A stretch of DNA of 64,000 nt from Phorcysia thermohydrogeniphila (GTDB lineage: Bacteria; Aquificota; Aquificia; Desulfurobacteriales; Desulfurobacteriaceae): positions 239,119 to 303,118 of the forward strand of contig NZ_SMFV01000001.1 in assembly GCF_004339575.1 (NCBI RefSeq). Reading direction: 5' to 3'. Under the pieces are notes generated by a model that was not told where the DNA came from, searched no databases, and was given only the letters and a program-made list of their open reading frames with translations. The stretch's first letter is position 1; each line of letters starts with the position of its first letter. Both the position numbers and the translations under genes were made by a program. Positions 1-8,075 of the stretch are shown in pieces.

Positions 1-1403
1 CCCATAACGGCCTTAGCTTTTACGCTAAGCAAGCCTTCCGCTGTTGAACGGGCGTAGTAGAGGAACTGTTTCCAACCTGAAAGGAATTCTGTAACTTGAG
101 GAGAGTAAGGTGAAACTTTTTCTCCCATTCTTAGGAGGTGACCAGACTGAGAGGAGATGAGAATGTAGGTGGAAATTGCCGTCCCAACGCTACCACCAAC
201 AAGCCTTAAAAGGTTCTGAAGGGCAGAGGCCTGTCTTAGGAGCTCCCCTTGGAAGTTCCCCAGGGAAATCTGCGAAAGCGCCGGGAAGAAGAATCCCATT
301 CCCGCTCCCCAAGGAAGGAGAAGAAGGATTATCTGGGTCTTACTCATATCAAGGTCAAGCCTTGACTGGATGTAAGTTCCAAGAGTAAAGACGAGAATTC
401 CTACGATTATAGATGTTTTGTAACTTAAGAGCTTTCTGTCTAAGAGAAAACCTACAATGAGACTTACAATACCAGTCGTAGCTGCTGGGAAAAAGAGTAT
501 TTCTCCTGCATCTACTGTAGGAAAGCCCCTTAGTTTCTCAAGGTAGAGGGGGAGCAAAAAGTATGATGCGTAAACTCCCATTCCAAACAGCGCAAGAGAA
601 AGAACCGGGAAGCTAAAGAAGCGATACCTAAAGAGTTCTAAGTTCACAAGGGGGTTACCTGTCCTTAACTCGTAATAAATGAAAAGAATCGCCGTAACCG
701 CCGCGACGTAAAGGAGCACTACCGTCCTTTCGTCGCTCCATCCCCAGTCATTACCCTTAGAAAGGGCAGTTATAAGCGAAGCCAGTGAAACAGAAAGCAG
801 TGCAAAGCCAATAACGTCAAGTTTTTCATCTCCTCTGTGCTCTTTTCTATCATCCTTCATCAAAAGCATCAGAAGGTAAATTACGAGAACTCCCGGCAAA
901 AGGTTGACGTAAAAGACCCAGCGCCAGCTCAAGTGCTCTGAAAGGTATCCTCCAAGTGTAGGCCCTAAGGAAGGACCAAAAGTTGCTCCGAGGGCAAACA
1001 TTCCCATAGCCATTCCACGCTTTTCTGGCGGGTAGAGCTCAAAAAGAAGGGTCATTGTCATCGGAACGGCAATTCCTTCTCCTACGCCCTGAAGAACCCT
1101 TCCAGCAATCATTGTCTCAAGGTTCGGAGCTATGCCGCAAACAGCACTCATAACGGTAAAGAGAGCTATCCCGAGAAGGTACGTATTCCTGTGTCCCAGT
1201 TTCCCACCAAGCCACCCAACTACTGGCATAGCAACGGCAGAGGCAATCATATAGGAGGTTATGACCCACTGGATATCGTCGGGCTCTGCCTCAAAGGCGC
1301 TCATCATGTGGGGAAGAACAATGTCAACAATGGTTGTGTCAAGGAGAGTCATGAACATACCGGCAACTATAAGGACAGAGATAACAATGAGACGCCTCTC
1401 CAA
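1..1403 (-). CDS. emrB: EmrB/QacA-type (DHA2) MFS drug exporter, 3' end off the window
   Basis: This frame is open from a TTG at 1403 to the left edge (about 467 residues seen). It encodes a 14-helix-type major facilitator of the DHA2/EmrB family, which exports hydrophobic drugs in exchange for protons through the inner membrane. Visible family signs are the first-helix 'LLDTTIVDIVLPHM' motif, 'WVITSYMIASA', the loop 'GWLGGKLGHR' and 'GRVLQGVGEG' (motif C region). EmrB proteins are about 510-530 residues, so roughly 40-60 are missing beyond base 1. The TTG sits 2 bases after the emrA stop and is preceded by AGAGG inside the emrA 3' end, which supports this start and translational coupling. 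With EmrA it should form a tripartite efflux route across both membranes. Confidence 0.93.
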   Translation of the reverse strand, partial: MERRLIVISVLIVAGMFMTLLDTTIVDIVLPHMMSAFEAEPDDIQWVITSYMIASAVAMPVVGWLGGKLGHRNTYLLGIALFTVMSAVCGIAPNLETMIAGRVLQGVGEGIAVPMTMTLLFELYPPEKRGMAMGMFALGATFGPSLGPTLGGYLSEHLSWRWVFYVNLLPGVLVIYLLMLLMKDDRKEHRGDEKLDVIGFALLSVSLASLITALSKGNDWGWSDERTVVLLYVAAVTAILFIYYELRTGNPLVNLELFRYRFFSFPVLSLALFGMGVYASYFLLPLYLEKLRGFPTVDAGEILFFPAATTGIVSLIVGFLLDRKLLSYKTSIIVGILVFTLGTYIQSRLDLDMSKTQIILLLLPWGAGMGFFFPALSQISLGNFQGELLRQASALQNLLRLVGGSVGTAISTYILISSQSGHLLRMGEKVSPYSPQVTEFLSGWKQFLYYARSTAEGLLSVKAKAVM

Positions 1404-1405
1404 GG

Positions 1406-2665
1406 CTACCTCTTTATGTAAACTGTGACGTTTGTTCCCGGCTTGATGCACTCTGGAGGAACTCCGTCAAGAAGGATTTTCACTGGTACCCGTTGAGTCA
1501 CGCGGGTATACTCTCCTTGAGACGTATCCCTTGGAATGAGGGAAAAGATAGAGCCGGCAGAAACGCCAACAGAAGAAACTTTCCCCTTTAGTTCCCTCCC
1601 GCACGCTTCAAGAACTGCCTTTACAGGACTTCCAGCCTTTACATACGAGGCCTTATCCTCGTCTATCCAGGCAAGGACGTAAAAGGTGGAAGGATCATAG
1701 ACAGAGTAAACTGGCAGTCCCGGTGAAACGAAATCACCAATCTCCCTCCACTTTTTAGCAACAAGGCCTGAAACGGGAGATCTAACTTCCGTATGGGAGA
1801 GGAGAATCTTTGCCTTCTCAAGGGCTTTTTCAGTAGCCCTTATCTGGGCGGAAAGTTGTTCAATGCTCTTCTTTAGCTCTTCTATCTTCCTTAAGTCTGC
1901 CTCTGAAACTTTCAAGTTCTCACGGAGAGCTCTCTTCTCTTCTTCAAGCTCTCTTATCTGCCTTTCAACTATTCCAACCTTTAAGGAAGTAGACTCTGCA
2001 AGCTTTAGGTCCTCTTTAGCAGCTTCTAAACGTGAAAGGGCCGCAGCGTAGTCAGCCTTAGCCTTTTTGTAGAGGTTTTCCACCTCTTCAAACTGCTCTT
2101 TGGAGATTACTCTCTTCTTATATAAACGCGAATACCTCTCATATTTGTTCTTGGAGCTCTTTAAGAAAGTTTCTGCAGCCTTAACGGCTTCTTGAGCGGC
2201 TTTAAGGGAGCTCTTAGCCTTTTCAACAGACGTTTCATAGCTTACTTGGGCAATCTCCTTTTGTTTCTTGAGCTGGTTTAGTTTCTCCTGTAGAGCTCTT
2301 AGCTTCGCACGGACAATTTCCACTTGAAGAGGTAACTGCTCTTCTGTTCTCTTAAGCTCCTCTAAGAGCCTCTCCTTAGAGGCGACAAGTGCAGAGAGCC
2401 TTTCCTTTAGCTCCTCGTAGTTTTTTCTATAAACGGAATCGTCAACCTTAAAGAGAACATCACCTTTCTTTACAGAATCGTACTCCTTGGCGTTCATCGC
2501 AACTATTTTGCCGGAAACATCCTGAGTGGAAACCGTTACAACATCAGCCATCTGAAAGGCGTTATCGGTTATAACGTAAATCTGGCGCAGATAGAAGTAG
2601 CGACCAAGCCAAAAGGTAAGCGCTCCTATCAAAAGGATACCCACGAGAGAAGAGAACTTTTTCAT
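1406..2665 (-). CDS. emrA: EmrA/HlyD-family membrane fusion protein
   Basis: A periplasmic adaptor of 419 residues that would link EmrB to an outer-membrane channel. It has one N-terminal membrane anchor (about residues 5-23), a first half-lipoyl segment ('DVSGKIVAMNAKEYDSVKKG', about 48-67), a very long Glu/Lys/Leu-rich coiled coil (about 80-290), the second half-lipoyl segment ('VRSPVSGLVAKKWREIGDFV') and a C-terminal beta-barrel domain. The coiled coil is long for the family, which typically fits a long periplasmic hairpin. It is followed by emrB after 2 bases. A TetR-type gene lies immediately upstream, and a sigma-70 promoter plus an inverted repeat lie in the gap, so the pump is probably ligand-inducible. 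No outer-membrane TolC homologue is in the window. Confidence 0.93.
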   Translation of the reverse strand: MKKFSSLVGILLIGALTFWLGRYFYLRQIYVITDNAFQMADVVTVSTQDVSGKIVAMNAKEYDSVKKGDVLFKVDDSVYRKNYEELKERLSALVASKERLLEELKRTEEQLPLQVEIVRAKLRALQEKLNQLKKQKEIAQVSYETSVEKAKSSLKAAQEAVKAAETFLKSSKNKYERYSRLYKKRVISKEQFEEVENLYKKAKADYAAALSRLEAAKEDLKLAESTSLKVGIVERQIRELEEEKRALRENLKVSEADLRKIEELKKSIEQLSAQIRATEKALEKAKILLSHTEVRSPVSGLVAKKWREIGDFVSPGLPVYSVYDPSTFYVLAWIDEDKASYVKAGSPVKAVLEACGRELKGKVSSVGVSAGSIFSLIPRDTSQGEYTRVTQRVPVKILLDGVPPECIKPGTNVTVYIKR

Positions 2666-2683
2666 CTTAGACCCCTTCTGAAC

Positions 2684-2701
2684 AGTGAATCACCGTTCAC
2701 T
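2684..2701 (-). promoter_or_regulatory. Probable TetR operator in front of emrAB
   Basis: A perfect inverted repeat with 6-bp arms, AGTGAA-N6-TTCACT, lies between the tetR-type gene and emrA. It sits just downstream of the predicted -10 box, where a bound repressor would block transcription initiation. Seen directly; assignment to the neighbouring TetR protein is inference. Confidence 0.6.
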
Positions 2702-2710
2702 ACAGTTCCA

Positions 2711-2739
2711 AAATTAGACTCGCTAACGCTCATTGTCAA
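2711..2739 (-). promoter_or_regulatory. Sigma-70-type promoter of emrAB inside the 3' end of tetR
   Basis: On the minus strand a consensus -35 TTGACA (2739-2734) is followed after exactly 17 bases by TAATTT (2716-2711). The -35 lies within the last codons of the regulator gene. Transcription would start near 2704, just before the operator-like inverted repeat at 2684-2701. Confidence 0.6.
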
Positions 2740-3295
2740 GAAGCCCAGAAAGAACGACTTCAAGAACAAGCTTTTTAACCTCCTCAGGCTCTATAGAGAG
2801 GAACCCTTTGAGCCGGAAGTAATCAATGTTTGCCAGAGCTCCAGAAATAAGGAGGAAAACTCCTTCTGGGTCCAGCTCCTTAAAAGTTCCTTCCGCAATT
2901 CCTCTCTCTATAATACCAGAAAACTTACGGACGTAGTCCTTGTACCAGTCCGAAAGGTTAAACCTCTCTGTGTCTATAATGAAGGAGCTCCCCAGCTCCC
3001 TCATAAATATCTCAAAGAAATCTCTCTCCCTTGAAAAGAAATCAACAACCGTGTTAACGTAAGCTTCAAGAGCTTCCAAGGGCGATTTCCCTTCAACAGC
3101 TTCCTCAACCTCCCTTTCCATCTCCTTAAGCTTCTTCCTAATAACCTCGCTATAAAGTTCTTCCTTACTCCTATAAAACCTATAAATAGTTCCCACAGAG
3201 ACGCCAGCTTCCTCTGCTATCTTTGTTATCTTCGCTTCATAAAAACCTTTCTCCGAGAAAACTTTTTCGGCAGCTTCAAGAATTCTCTCTTTCAA
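2723..3295 (-). CDS. TetR-family repressor
   Basis: A regulator of about 190 residues. The N-terminal helix-turn-helix is clear ('ILEAAEKVFSEKGF', then 'ITKIAEEAGVSVGTIYRFY'), followed by an all-helical ligand-binding domain. The frame is open up to a GTG at 3358 that would overlap bioF, but that codon has no ribosome site. The TTG at 3295 follows GGAGG by 6 bases and starts the protein right at the conserved first helix, so I prefer it. It lies directly upstream of emrAB, with an inverted repeat at 2684-2701 in the emrA promoter, so it most likely represses the pump. It shares the dnaX-bioF transcript direction and may be made from that transcript, leaving emrAB on its own promoter. Confidence 0.88.
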   Translation of the reverse strand: MKERILEAAEKVFSEKGFYEAKITKIAEEAGVSVGTIYRFYRSKEELYSEVIRKKLKEMEREVEEAVEGKSPLEALEAYVNTVVDFFSRERDFFEIFMRELGSSFIIDTERFNLSDWYKDYVRKFSGIIERGIAEGTFKELDPEGVFLLISGALANIDYFRLKGFLSIEPEEVKKLVLEVVLSGLLDNER

Positions 3296-3344
3296 CCCAA
3301 CCCTCCAAGAGTTAAGTCCATGCGGGATTTTACCAGACACCCCA

Positions 3345-4451
3345 CTAAGGCTTCTCACTGAACGAAGATACTAATTCCCACAACCTTTTCAGTTCTTCTT
3401 CCGTGTGTTCGTAGTTGATGGTAATCCTGAGCCTGCTCTCCTTAACTGTAGGAGGTCTTATGGCAGGAACAAGGTAACCTTCTCTTAAAAGATACTCTGA
3501 AAGTTTAAGAGCTCTCTCCTCACTCCCCGTGATAAAGGGAAATATCGCCGACTGGGAGTCAATCCCCGTGAGTTTCCTAAAAAAGTCTATCTTTTCCCTT
3601 AGAGCTCTCATCCTCTCTGGGACAAGTTTCAGGTTCTTTAAAGTCTGACAGGCTATTGCCGGCGGGAGAGCAGTTGTAAAGATAAAGGTTCTACACCTGT
3701 TTATTAAGTAGTCCTTTAAAAGTTTCGTTCCACAGACGAAAGCTCCGAAGGTTCCAAGAGCTTTACCGAGAGTTCCGATAATAACCGTTGATTCGTCGGG
3801 AGTAAGGTTAAAGAGCTCCAGTGACGACCAGCCGACAACTCCTGTGGCGTGGGCATCGTCTATAAGGAGAACTGCCTCATATTCGTTCTTAAGGCGGAAA
3901 AGTCCTTCAAGAGGCGCTATATCGCCGTCCATACTGAAAACTGAATCGGTAACGATGAGGCAGCGCCGATAGTTCTTCCTCTCCTTTGAGAGGATAAATT
4001 CAAGAGTCTCAAGGTCTTTATGGGGATAAACCTTAACGGTTGCCTTTGATAGCCTACAGCCGTCTATGATTGAGGCGTGGTTGAGCTCATCAGAGAGTAT
4101 CAGGTCTCCCTCCTTAACGAGGGTAGAGATAACCCCAACGTTTGCCATGTAGCCGGAGGAGAAAAGGAGGGAACTCTCGGTCTTTTTCAGCTTGGCAAGT
4201 TTTTCTTCAAGTTCCTCGTGAACGGCAAAGTTGCCACAGACGAGCCTTGAGGCACCTGAACCAGCTCCCCACTCCCTTAAACACTCAGGGCTATAGTTTT
4301 TTGCAAGGGCCAAGTAATCGTTTGAGGAGAAGTTAATGAGCCTCTTGCCGTTTATAACTACTTCCTTTCCTTGAGGTGTGGAAAGGGTTCTTAGGACGCG
4401 GAAGAGGTGTCTTTCTCTAAGGCTTTCAAGCTCTTCCCTAATCCAATCCAA
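3345..4451 (-). CDS. bioF: 8-amino-7-oxononanoate synthase (BioF)
   Basis: A PLP-dependent alpha-oxoamine synthase of 368 residues, condensing pimeloyl thioester with alanine in biotin synthesis. The PLP lysine is K230 in 'GTLGKALG'; 'LLIDDAHATGVVG' (about 196-208) carries the cofactor-binding Asp and His; 'NFSSNDYLALA' near residue 40 is typical for BioF. The close relative Kbl (2-amino-3-ketobutyrate CoA ligase) shares these motifs, but the length and N-terminus fit BioF better. No other bio genes are in the window. The gene lies 13 bases downstream of the response-regulator gene and is probably cotranscribed with dnaX. Confidence 0.88.
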   Translation of the reverse strand: MDWIREELESLRERHLFRVLRTLSTPQGKEVVINGKRLINFSSNDYLALAKNYSPECLREWGAGSGASRLVCGNFAVHEELEEKLAKLKKTESSLLFSSGYMANVGVISTLVKEGDLILSDELNHASIIDGCRLSKATVKVYPHKDLETLEFILSKERKNYRRCLIVTDSVFSMDGDIAPLEGLFRLKNEYEAVLLIDDAHATGVVGWSSLELFNLTPDESTVIIGTLGKALGTFGAFVCGTKLLKDYLINRCRTFIFTTALPPAIACQTLKNLKLVPERMRALREKIDFFRKLTGIDSQSAIFPFITGSEERALKLSEYLLREGYLVPAIRPPTVKESRLRITINYEHTEEELKRLWELVSSFSEKP

Positions 4452-4464
4452 GGCTTTTCCCGCT

Positions 4465-5031
4465 TTAATGGTGGTTGAGTCCGTACTTATTAATTTTCCT
4501 ATATAGGTTAGATATATCTATCTCCATGAAAGCTGCCGCCTTTTTAAGGTCTCCGTTAAATTTTTTGAGAACTTCAAGGATGTAGAGTTTCTCAAACTCC
4601 TCCCTTGCCTTTTTTAAAGGGAGTTCTAAAAATTCAGAGAGAGCTCTACTATCTAACCTCTGACCGGATAGGAAAGAGCGGGCACTCTCTATCACTGAAA
4701 GGAGCTTATCGTACTTAATCGGTTTTTCTATAAAGTCAAAGGCGCCGAGTTTCATGGCCTTTACCGAAGTTTCAACAGTGCCATGACCGGAAACTATGAT
4801 TACGGCTATTTTCTGGGTTAGCCCCTCTTCGTGAAGTGTTTTGAGAACTTCCATGCCAGAAGTTCCCGGTAAGAAAAGGTCAAGAATCAGGATATCGGGT
4901 TCAAGCTCTGAAAGCCTTTCCAGAACTTTAGTACCTATCTCCTCCGTAAATACCTCAAAACCTTCCTCTTCAAGAATTTCCCTCAGGGTTTCCCTGATAC
5001 TTCTCTCGTCATCAACGATTAGAACTCTCAT
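4465..5031 (-). CDS. Response regulator: receiver plus Fis-type HTH, no AAA+ domain
   Basis: A 188-residue protein with an NtrC-like receiver (acid pocket D7/D8, phosphoacceptor D51, S81 in 'VSGHG', K103 in 'IEKP') and an NtrC-like C-terminal Fis helix-turn-helix (about 160-184, 'LYRKINKYGL'). The linker 'LPLKKAREEFEKLYILEVL' is the usual NtrC sequence just before the Fis domain. The roughly 240-residue AAA+ sigma-54 activation domain that normally lies between them is absent. It therefore cannot act as a standard sigma-54 activator; RegA/PrrA/ActR-type regulators have a comparable layout. It overlaps the dnaX stop by 4 bases (ATGA coupling). No histidine kinase is nearby, so partner and regulon are unknown. 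Confidence 0.9.
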   Translation of the reverse strand: MRVLIVDDERSIRETLREILEEEGFEVFTEEIGTKVLERLSELEPDILILDLFLPGTSGMEVLKTLHEEGLTQKIAVIIVSGHGTVETSVKAMKLGAFDFIEKPIKYDKLLSVIESARSFLSGQRLDSRALSEFLELPLKKAREEFEKLYILEVLKKFNGDLKKAAAFMEIDISNLYRKINKYGLNHH

Positions 5032-6404
5032 CTCCCCTCTAAAGGCTCTAAGGAAATTATTTTCGCTCCAAACATGTTAGCTATCTTGTTTATCTTCTCG
5101 TTAGATTCAGGAGAAAGCTTCAACTCCTTCCTTTTCTGTTCAGCCTTTACCTCAATGAGCTTTACCCTCTTTCCAAATTTCTTCTCAAGCTCGCTCAGTC
5201 TATCGGATAAGACCCTATAGGCTACCGAGTTCCTTGGAACAACCTCTACCACTTCCCCTAAATCGCGAACTTCCTTGATATACCTATCAACAAATGAAGT
5301 ATTCAGTTCAGTTTTTTTTTCTGGCGGCGGAGCTCCAAGCGTAACGCTAACGTTTCCCTGAAGAATCTCCTCTATCCTCTTTAGCTCCTTAAAGTAGGAG
5401 AGCTTATACAGGTGGAAAAAGAGCGCCATGTAAGGATAGGGATGAAAGGCAACCTCCCTGTGGGCGTTGGAGAGAATCCTAAAGGCCGCTACCATTTCCT
5501 CTTCTGTAAACTCTCCACCCTGTAAAAACTCCCTCTCAACAACTTCAAGGAGCTGTCTAAGGACGAAGAGGGGATTGTAACCGCTGGCCTCAAGTTTCTT
5601 TAACCTCTCCCTTAAGGCCTGCTTATCTCCGGAGAAGGCAAGTTTAAGGAGGTCAAGGATGTCCCTTACAGTTAAAACGCCAAGGAACTCAGAAACCTCC
5701 TTAGCCCTAACTTTTCCTCCTCCAAGGGCTATCGCTTGGTCAAGGAGGCTTTCTGCGTCCCTCATACACCCTTCAGAGGCAATAGCAATCAGGTGAAGGG
5801 CTTCCTCCTCAAACTCTACATTCTCCTTCGTGCAGATGTCTTTTAAAGTTTCAACCATTAACTCTTTTGGAATCTTTCGGAAGATGAACTTCTGGCACCT
5901 TGAGAGTATTGTCGGAGGAATCTTGTCAATCTCCGTTGTAGCGAGGATGAAGACAACGTGCTCAGGAGGCTCTTCAAGGGTCTTAAGGAGGGCGTTAAAG
6001 GCCTCCTTTGTAAGCATGTGGAATTCGTCTATGATGTAGACCTTCTTCTTCCCTTTAGCAGGGGCATAGTGGACGGACTCGCGGAGCTCCCTTATCTGGT
6101 CTATACCCCTGTTTGTTGCAGCGTCCACTTCTATAACGTCCGGGAAAGCTCCCTTGGCTATTTCAATACAGTTTGGACACTCGTTACAGGGTTCTCCCTC
6201 AAAAGGGTTTTCACAGTTTAAGGCCTTTGCCACAATCCTTGCAGTTGTCGTTTTACCTACTCCCCTTGGACCGGCAAAGATGTAGGCGTGGGATACCCTT
6301 CCCGTTTTTATAGCGTTCCTGAGAGTTTCTGTTATGAACTCCTGACCGGTAACCTCTGAAAATTTCGTCGGCCTGTACTTTCTCGGTATTGCTACGTACG
6401 CCAT
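5028..6404 (-). CDS. dnaX: DNA polymerase III subunit gamma/tau (clamp loader)
   Basis: The clamp-loader ATPase, 458 residues. Walker A is 'GPRGVGKT' (45-52), a C4 zinc site is formed by C64, C73, C76 and C79, and the DExH-type Walker B region is 'VYIIDEFHML'. The AAA+ and collar domains run to about residue 355; a short tau-like tail follows. At codons 362-365 the gene contains an uninterrupted run of nine A's (5320-5312 on the minus strand). One extra A gives Asn then a TGA stop, and one A fewer gives Leu-Asn then TGA, so either slip would yield a gamma-like product of about 365 residues. This matches the known slippage arrangement of Thermus thermophilus dnaX. It heads a minus-strand run with the response regulator and bioF. 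Confidence 0.95.
   Translation of the reverse strand: MAYVAIPRKYRPTKFSEVTGQEFITETLRNAIKTGRVSHAYIFAGPRGVGKTTTARIVAKALNCENPFEGEPCNECPNCIEIAKGAFPDVIEVDAATNRGIDQIRELRESVHYAPAKGKKKVYIIDEFHMLTKEAFNALLKTLEEPPEHVVFILATTEIDKIPPTILSRCQKFIFRKIPKELMVETLKDICTKENVEFEEEALHLIAIASEGCMRDAESLLDQAIALGGGKVRAKEVSEFLGVLTVRDILDLLKLAFSGDKQALRERLKKLEASGYNPLFVLRQLLEVVEREFLQGGEFTEEEMVAAFRILSNAHREVAFHPYPYMALFFHLYKLSYFKELKRIEEILQGNVSVTLGAPPPEKKTELNTSFVDRYIKEVRDLGEVVEVVPRNSVAYRVLSDRLSELEKKFGKRVKLIEVKAEQKRKELKLSPESNEKINKIANMFGAKIISLEPLEGR
5312..5320 (-). promoter_or_regulatory. A9 slippage tract in dnaX (gamma/tau switch candidate)
   Basis: Nine consecutive A's on the coding strand read GAA-AAA-AAA-ACT in the full-length frame. 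Adding one A gives AAC-TGA; removing one gives CTG-AAC-TGA. A stop is thus reached at once in both other frames, right after the collar domain. Confidence 0.65.
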
Positions 6405-6431
6405 CTTTCTCCTTCAACCAGTTTGTTGGAA

Positions 6432-6437
6432 ATTATA
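6432..6437 (-). promoter_or_regulatory. Possible -10 box of dnaX
   Basis: A perfect TATAAT on the minus strand lies 27 bases before the dnaX ATG in the 142-bp divergent gap with gltB. No good -35 was found at 16-18 bases, so this is tentative. On the plus strand, a weak TTCGTT-N17-TAAAAT pair about 20-50 bases before gltB is the best candidate for that operon. Confidence 0.3.
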
Positions 6438-6546
6438 GTATCCTCTTATAATCACCCACACAAGTTTTCTGCTCTTTATCTGACCTTCATTCGTTCAATT
6501 AGAAATTTTTAGTAAAATACTTCCACCACTTTTGGGGGTATAGACC

Positions 6547-8064
6547 ATGCTCTTTAAAAAGCCACAGGTTGCTTTTTACCCTTTCATGGTCTTAAGAGAC
6601 GACTACAAGTGCGTGCGCTGTAAGTCCTGCGTTGACCAGTGCTCATTTAACGCCACCTACTACGACGAAGACCTTGACGCGATAATGAACCACCACGAAA
6701 ACTGTGTAAACTGCAAAAGGTGTGAGGCCTTCTGCCCTACAGACGCAATCAAGGTGGTAAAAAATCCCTCTACCTTCCACCCAGATGCCAACTGGACGGC
6801 GGAGGCAATAAGGGACATTCACACACAGATGCTCACCGGAGCTGTAATCCTCACATCCACAGGAAACGACAAGCCAATAAGGAACTACTTTGACCACCTC
6901 CTCCTTGACGCCTGTCAGGTTACAAACCCTCCGATTGACCCACTAAGGGAACCTATGGAGTTAAAGACCTTTATCGGCAGGAAGAGGGACGACATCCAGT
7001 TTGACGAGGATGGTATTAACATAAAGACGAAGATTGGGAAACAGCTTGAACTTGAGATTCCCGTTATCTTCTCTGCAATGTCCTACGGTTCTATCAACCT
7101 CAACCTTCAAAAAGCTATGGCAAGGGCCGCCAAGGAGTTTGGAACTCTCTGGAATACAGGAGAGGGTGGCCTCCACAAGTCCTTAAAGGAGTATAAAGAC
7201 TGCACAATTGTTCAGGTAGCCTCCGGAAGGTTCGGCGTTGACCTTGATTACCTTGAAACGTCTGCCGCAATTGAAATAAAGATTGGACAGGGTGCAAAGC
7301 CGGGAATTGGTGGACATCTCCCCGGTGAGAAGGTAAACGAAGGAATTGCCGAAACCCGTATGATTCCCGTCGGTTCTGACGCCATTTCACCTGCTCCACA
7401 CCACGACATCTACTCAATTGAGGACCTAAGACAGCTCATCTACGCCCTCAAAGAGGCTACAAACTACGAAAAGCCCGTCTTTGTAAAGATTGCCGCAGTT
7501 CACAACGTTGCAGCAATTGCTTGCGGTATCGCCCACGCAGGCGCAGACGCCATTGCAATTGACGGTGTAAGGGGTGGAACTGGAGCTACTCCTAAATCCT
7601 TAAGGGACCACGTTGGAATCCCAATAGAACTTGCAATAGCAGCCGTTGACGACAGGCTCAGGAAAGAAGGTTTAAGGAACGAAGTTTCTCTCATAGCGGC
7701 CGGAGGTTTTAGAAGCGCCGTTGACGTCCTGAAGGCGATAGCTCTTGGAGCTGACGCTGTTTACATTGGAACGGTTGCAAAGATTGCCGCCGGATGTACC
7801 CAGTGTCAGCAGTGCCACACCGGAAGGTGCGCTTGGGGTATAACCACTAACGACCCGAAACTTGCCAAAAGGCTTAACCCCGATATCGTTGCAGAAAACC
7901 TCTACAACCTCCTTAGAGCTTGGGCACACGATATTAAGGAGCTCCTCGGAGCAATGGGTATAAACGCCATAGAGAGCATTAAGGGCAACAGGCTAAGGCT
8001 TAGGAGCTGGGGACTTACAGAACAGGAAAACAAAATCCTCGGCGTTCTACCTGCCGGAATGTAG
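6547..8064 (+). CDS. gltB: Glutamate synthase FMN/Fe-S subunit (archaeal-type GltB, domain 2)
   Basis: The 505-residue catalytic core of a split, archaeal-type glutamate synthase. It binds FMN and makes glutamate from 2-oxoglutarate and ammonia channelled from the amidotransferase. The N-terminus carries two ferredoxin-type [4Fe-4S] motifs ('CVRCKSCVDQC' and 'CVNCKRCEAFCP', about residues 20-65). The FMN/oxoglutarate barrel follows, with 'GQGAKPGIGGHLPG', 'DGVRGGTGATP' and the C-terminal Cys cluster 'CTQCQQCHTGRC'. In bacterial GOGAT this is one domain of a roughly 1500-residue chain; here the glutaminase and GXGXG domains are separate genes downstream. It is the first gene of a five-gene operon with very short gaps. 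A strong Shine-Dalgarno is not obvious: GGGGG precedes the ATG. Confidence 0.92.
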   Translation: MLFKKPQVAFYPFMVLRDDYKCVRCKSCVDQCSFNATYYDEDLDAIMNHHENCVNCKRCEAFCPTDAIKVVKNPSTFHPDANWTAEAIRDIHTQMLTGAVILTSTGNDKPIRNYFDHLLLDACQVTNPPIDPLREPMELKTFIGRKRDDIQFDEDGINIKTKIGKQLELEIPVIFSAMSYGSINLNLQKAMARAAKEFGTLWNTGEGGLHKSLKEYKDCTIVQVASGRFGVDLDYLETSAAIEIKIGQGAKPGIGGHLPGEKVNEGIAETRMIPVGSDAISPAPHHDIYSIEDLRQLIYALKEATNYEKPVFVKIAAVHNVAAIACGIAHAGADAIAIDGVRGGTGATPKSLRDHVGIPIELAIAAVDDRLRKEGLRNEVSLIAAGGFRSAVDVLKAIALGADAVYIGTVAKIAAGCTQCQQCHTGRCAWGITTNDPKLAKRLNPDIVAENLYNLLRAWAHDIKELLGAMGINAIESIKGNRLRLRSWGLTEQENKILGVLPAGM

Positions 8065-8075
8065 GAGAGGTGGAA

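Noticed and set aside
6405-6546. Sigma-54 promoter for the GOGAT operon
   Set aside because: No GG-N10-GC pair of the TGGCAC/TTGCA type in the divergent gap.
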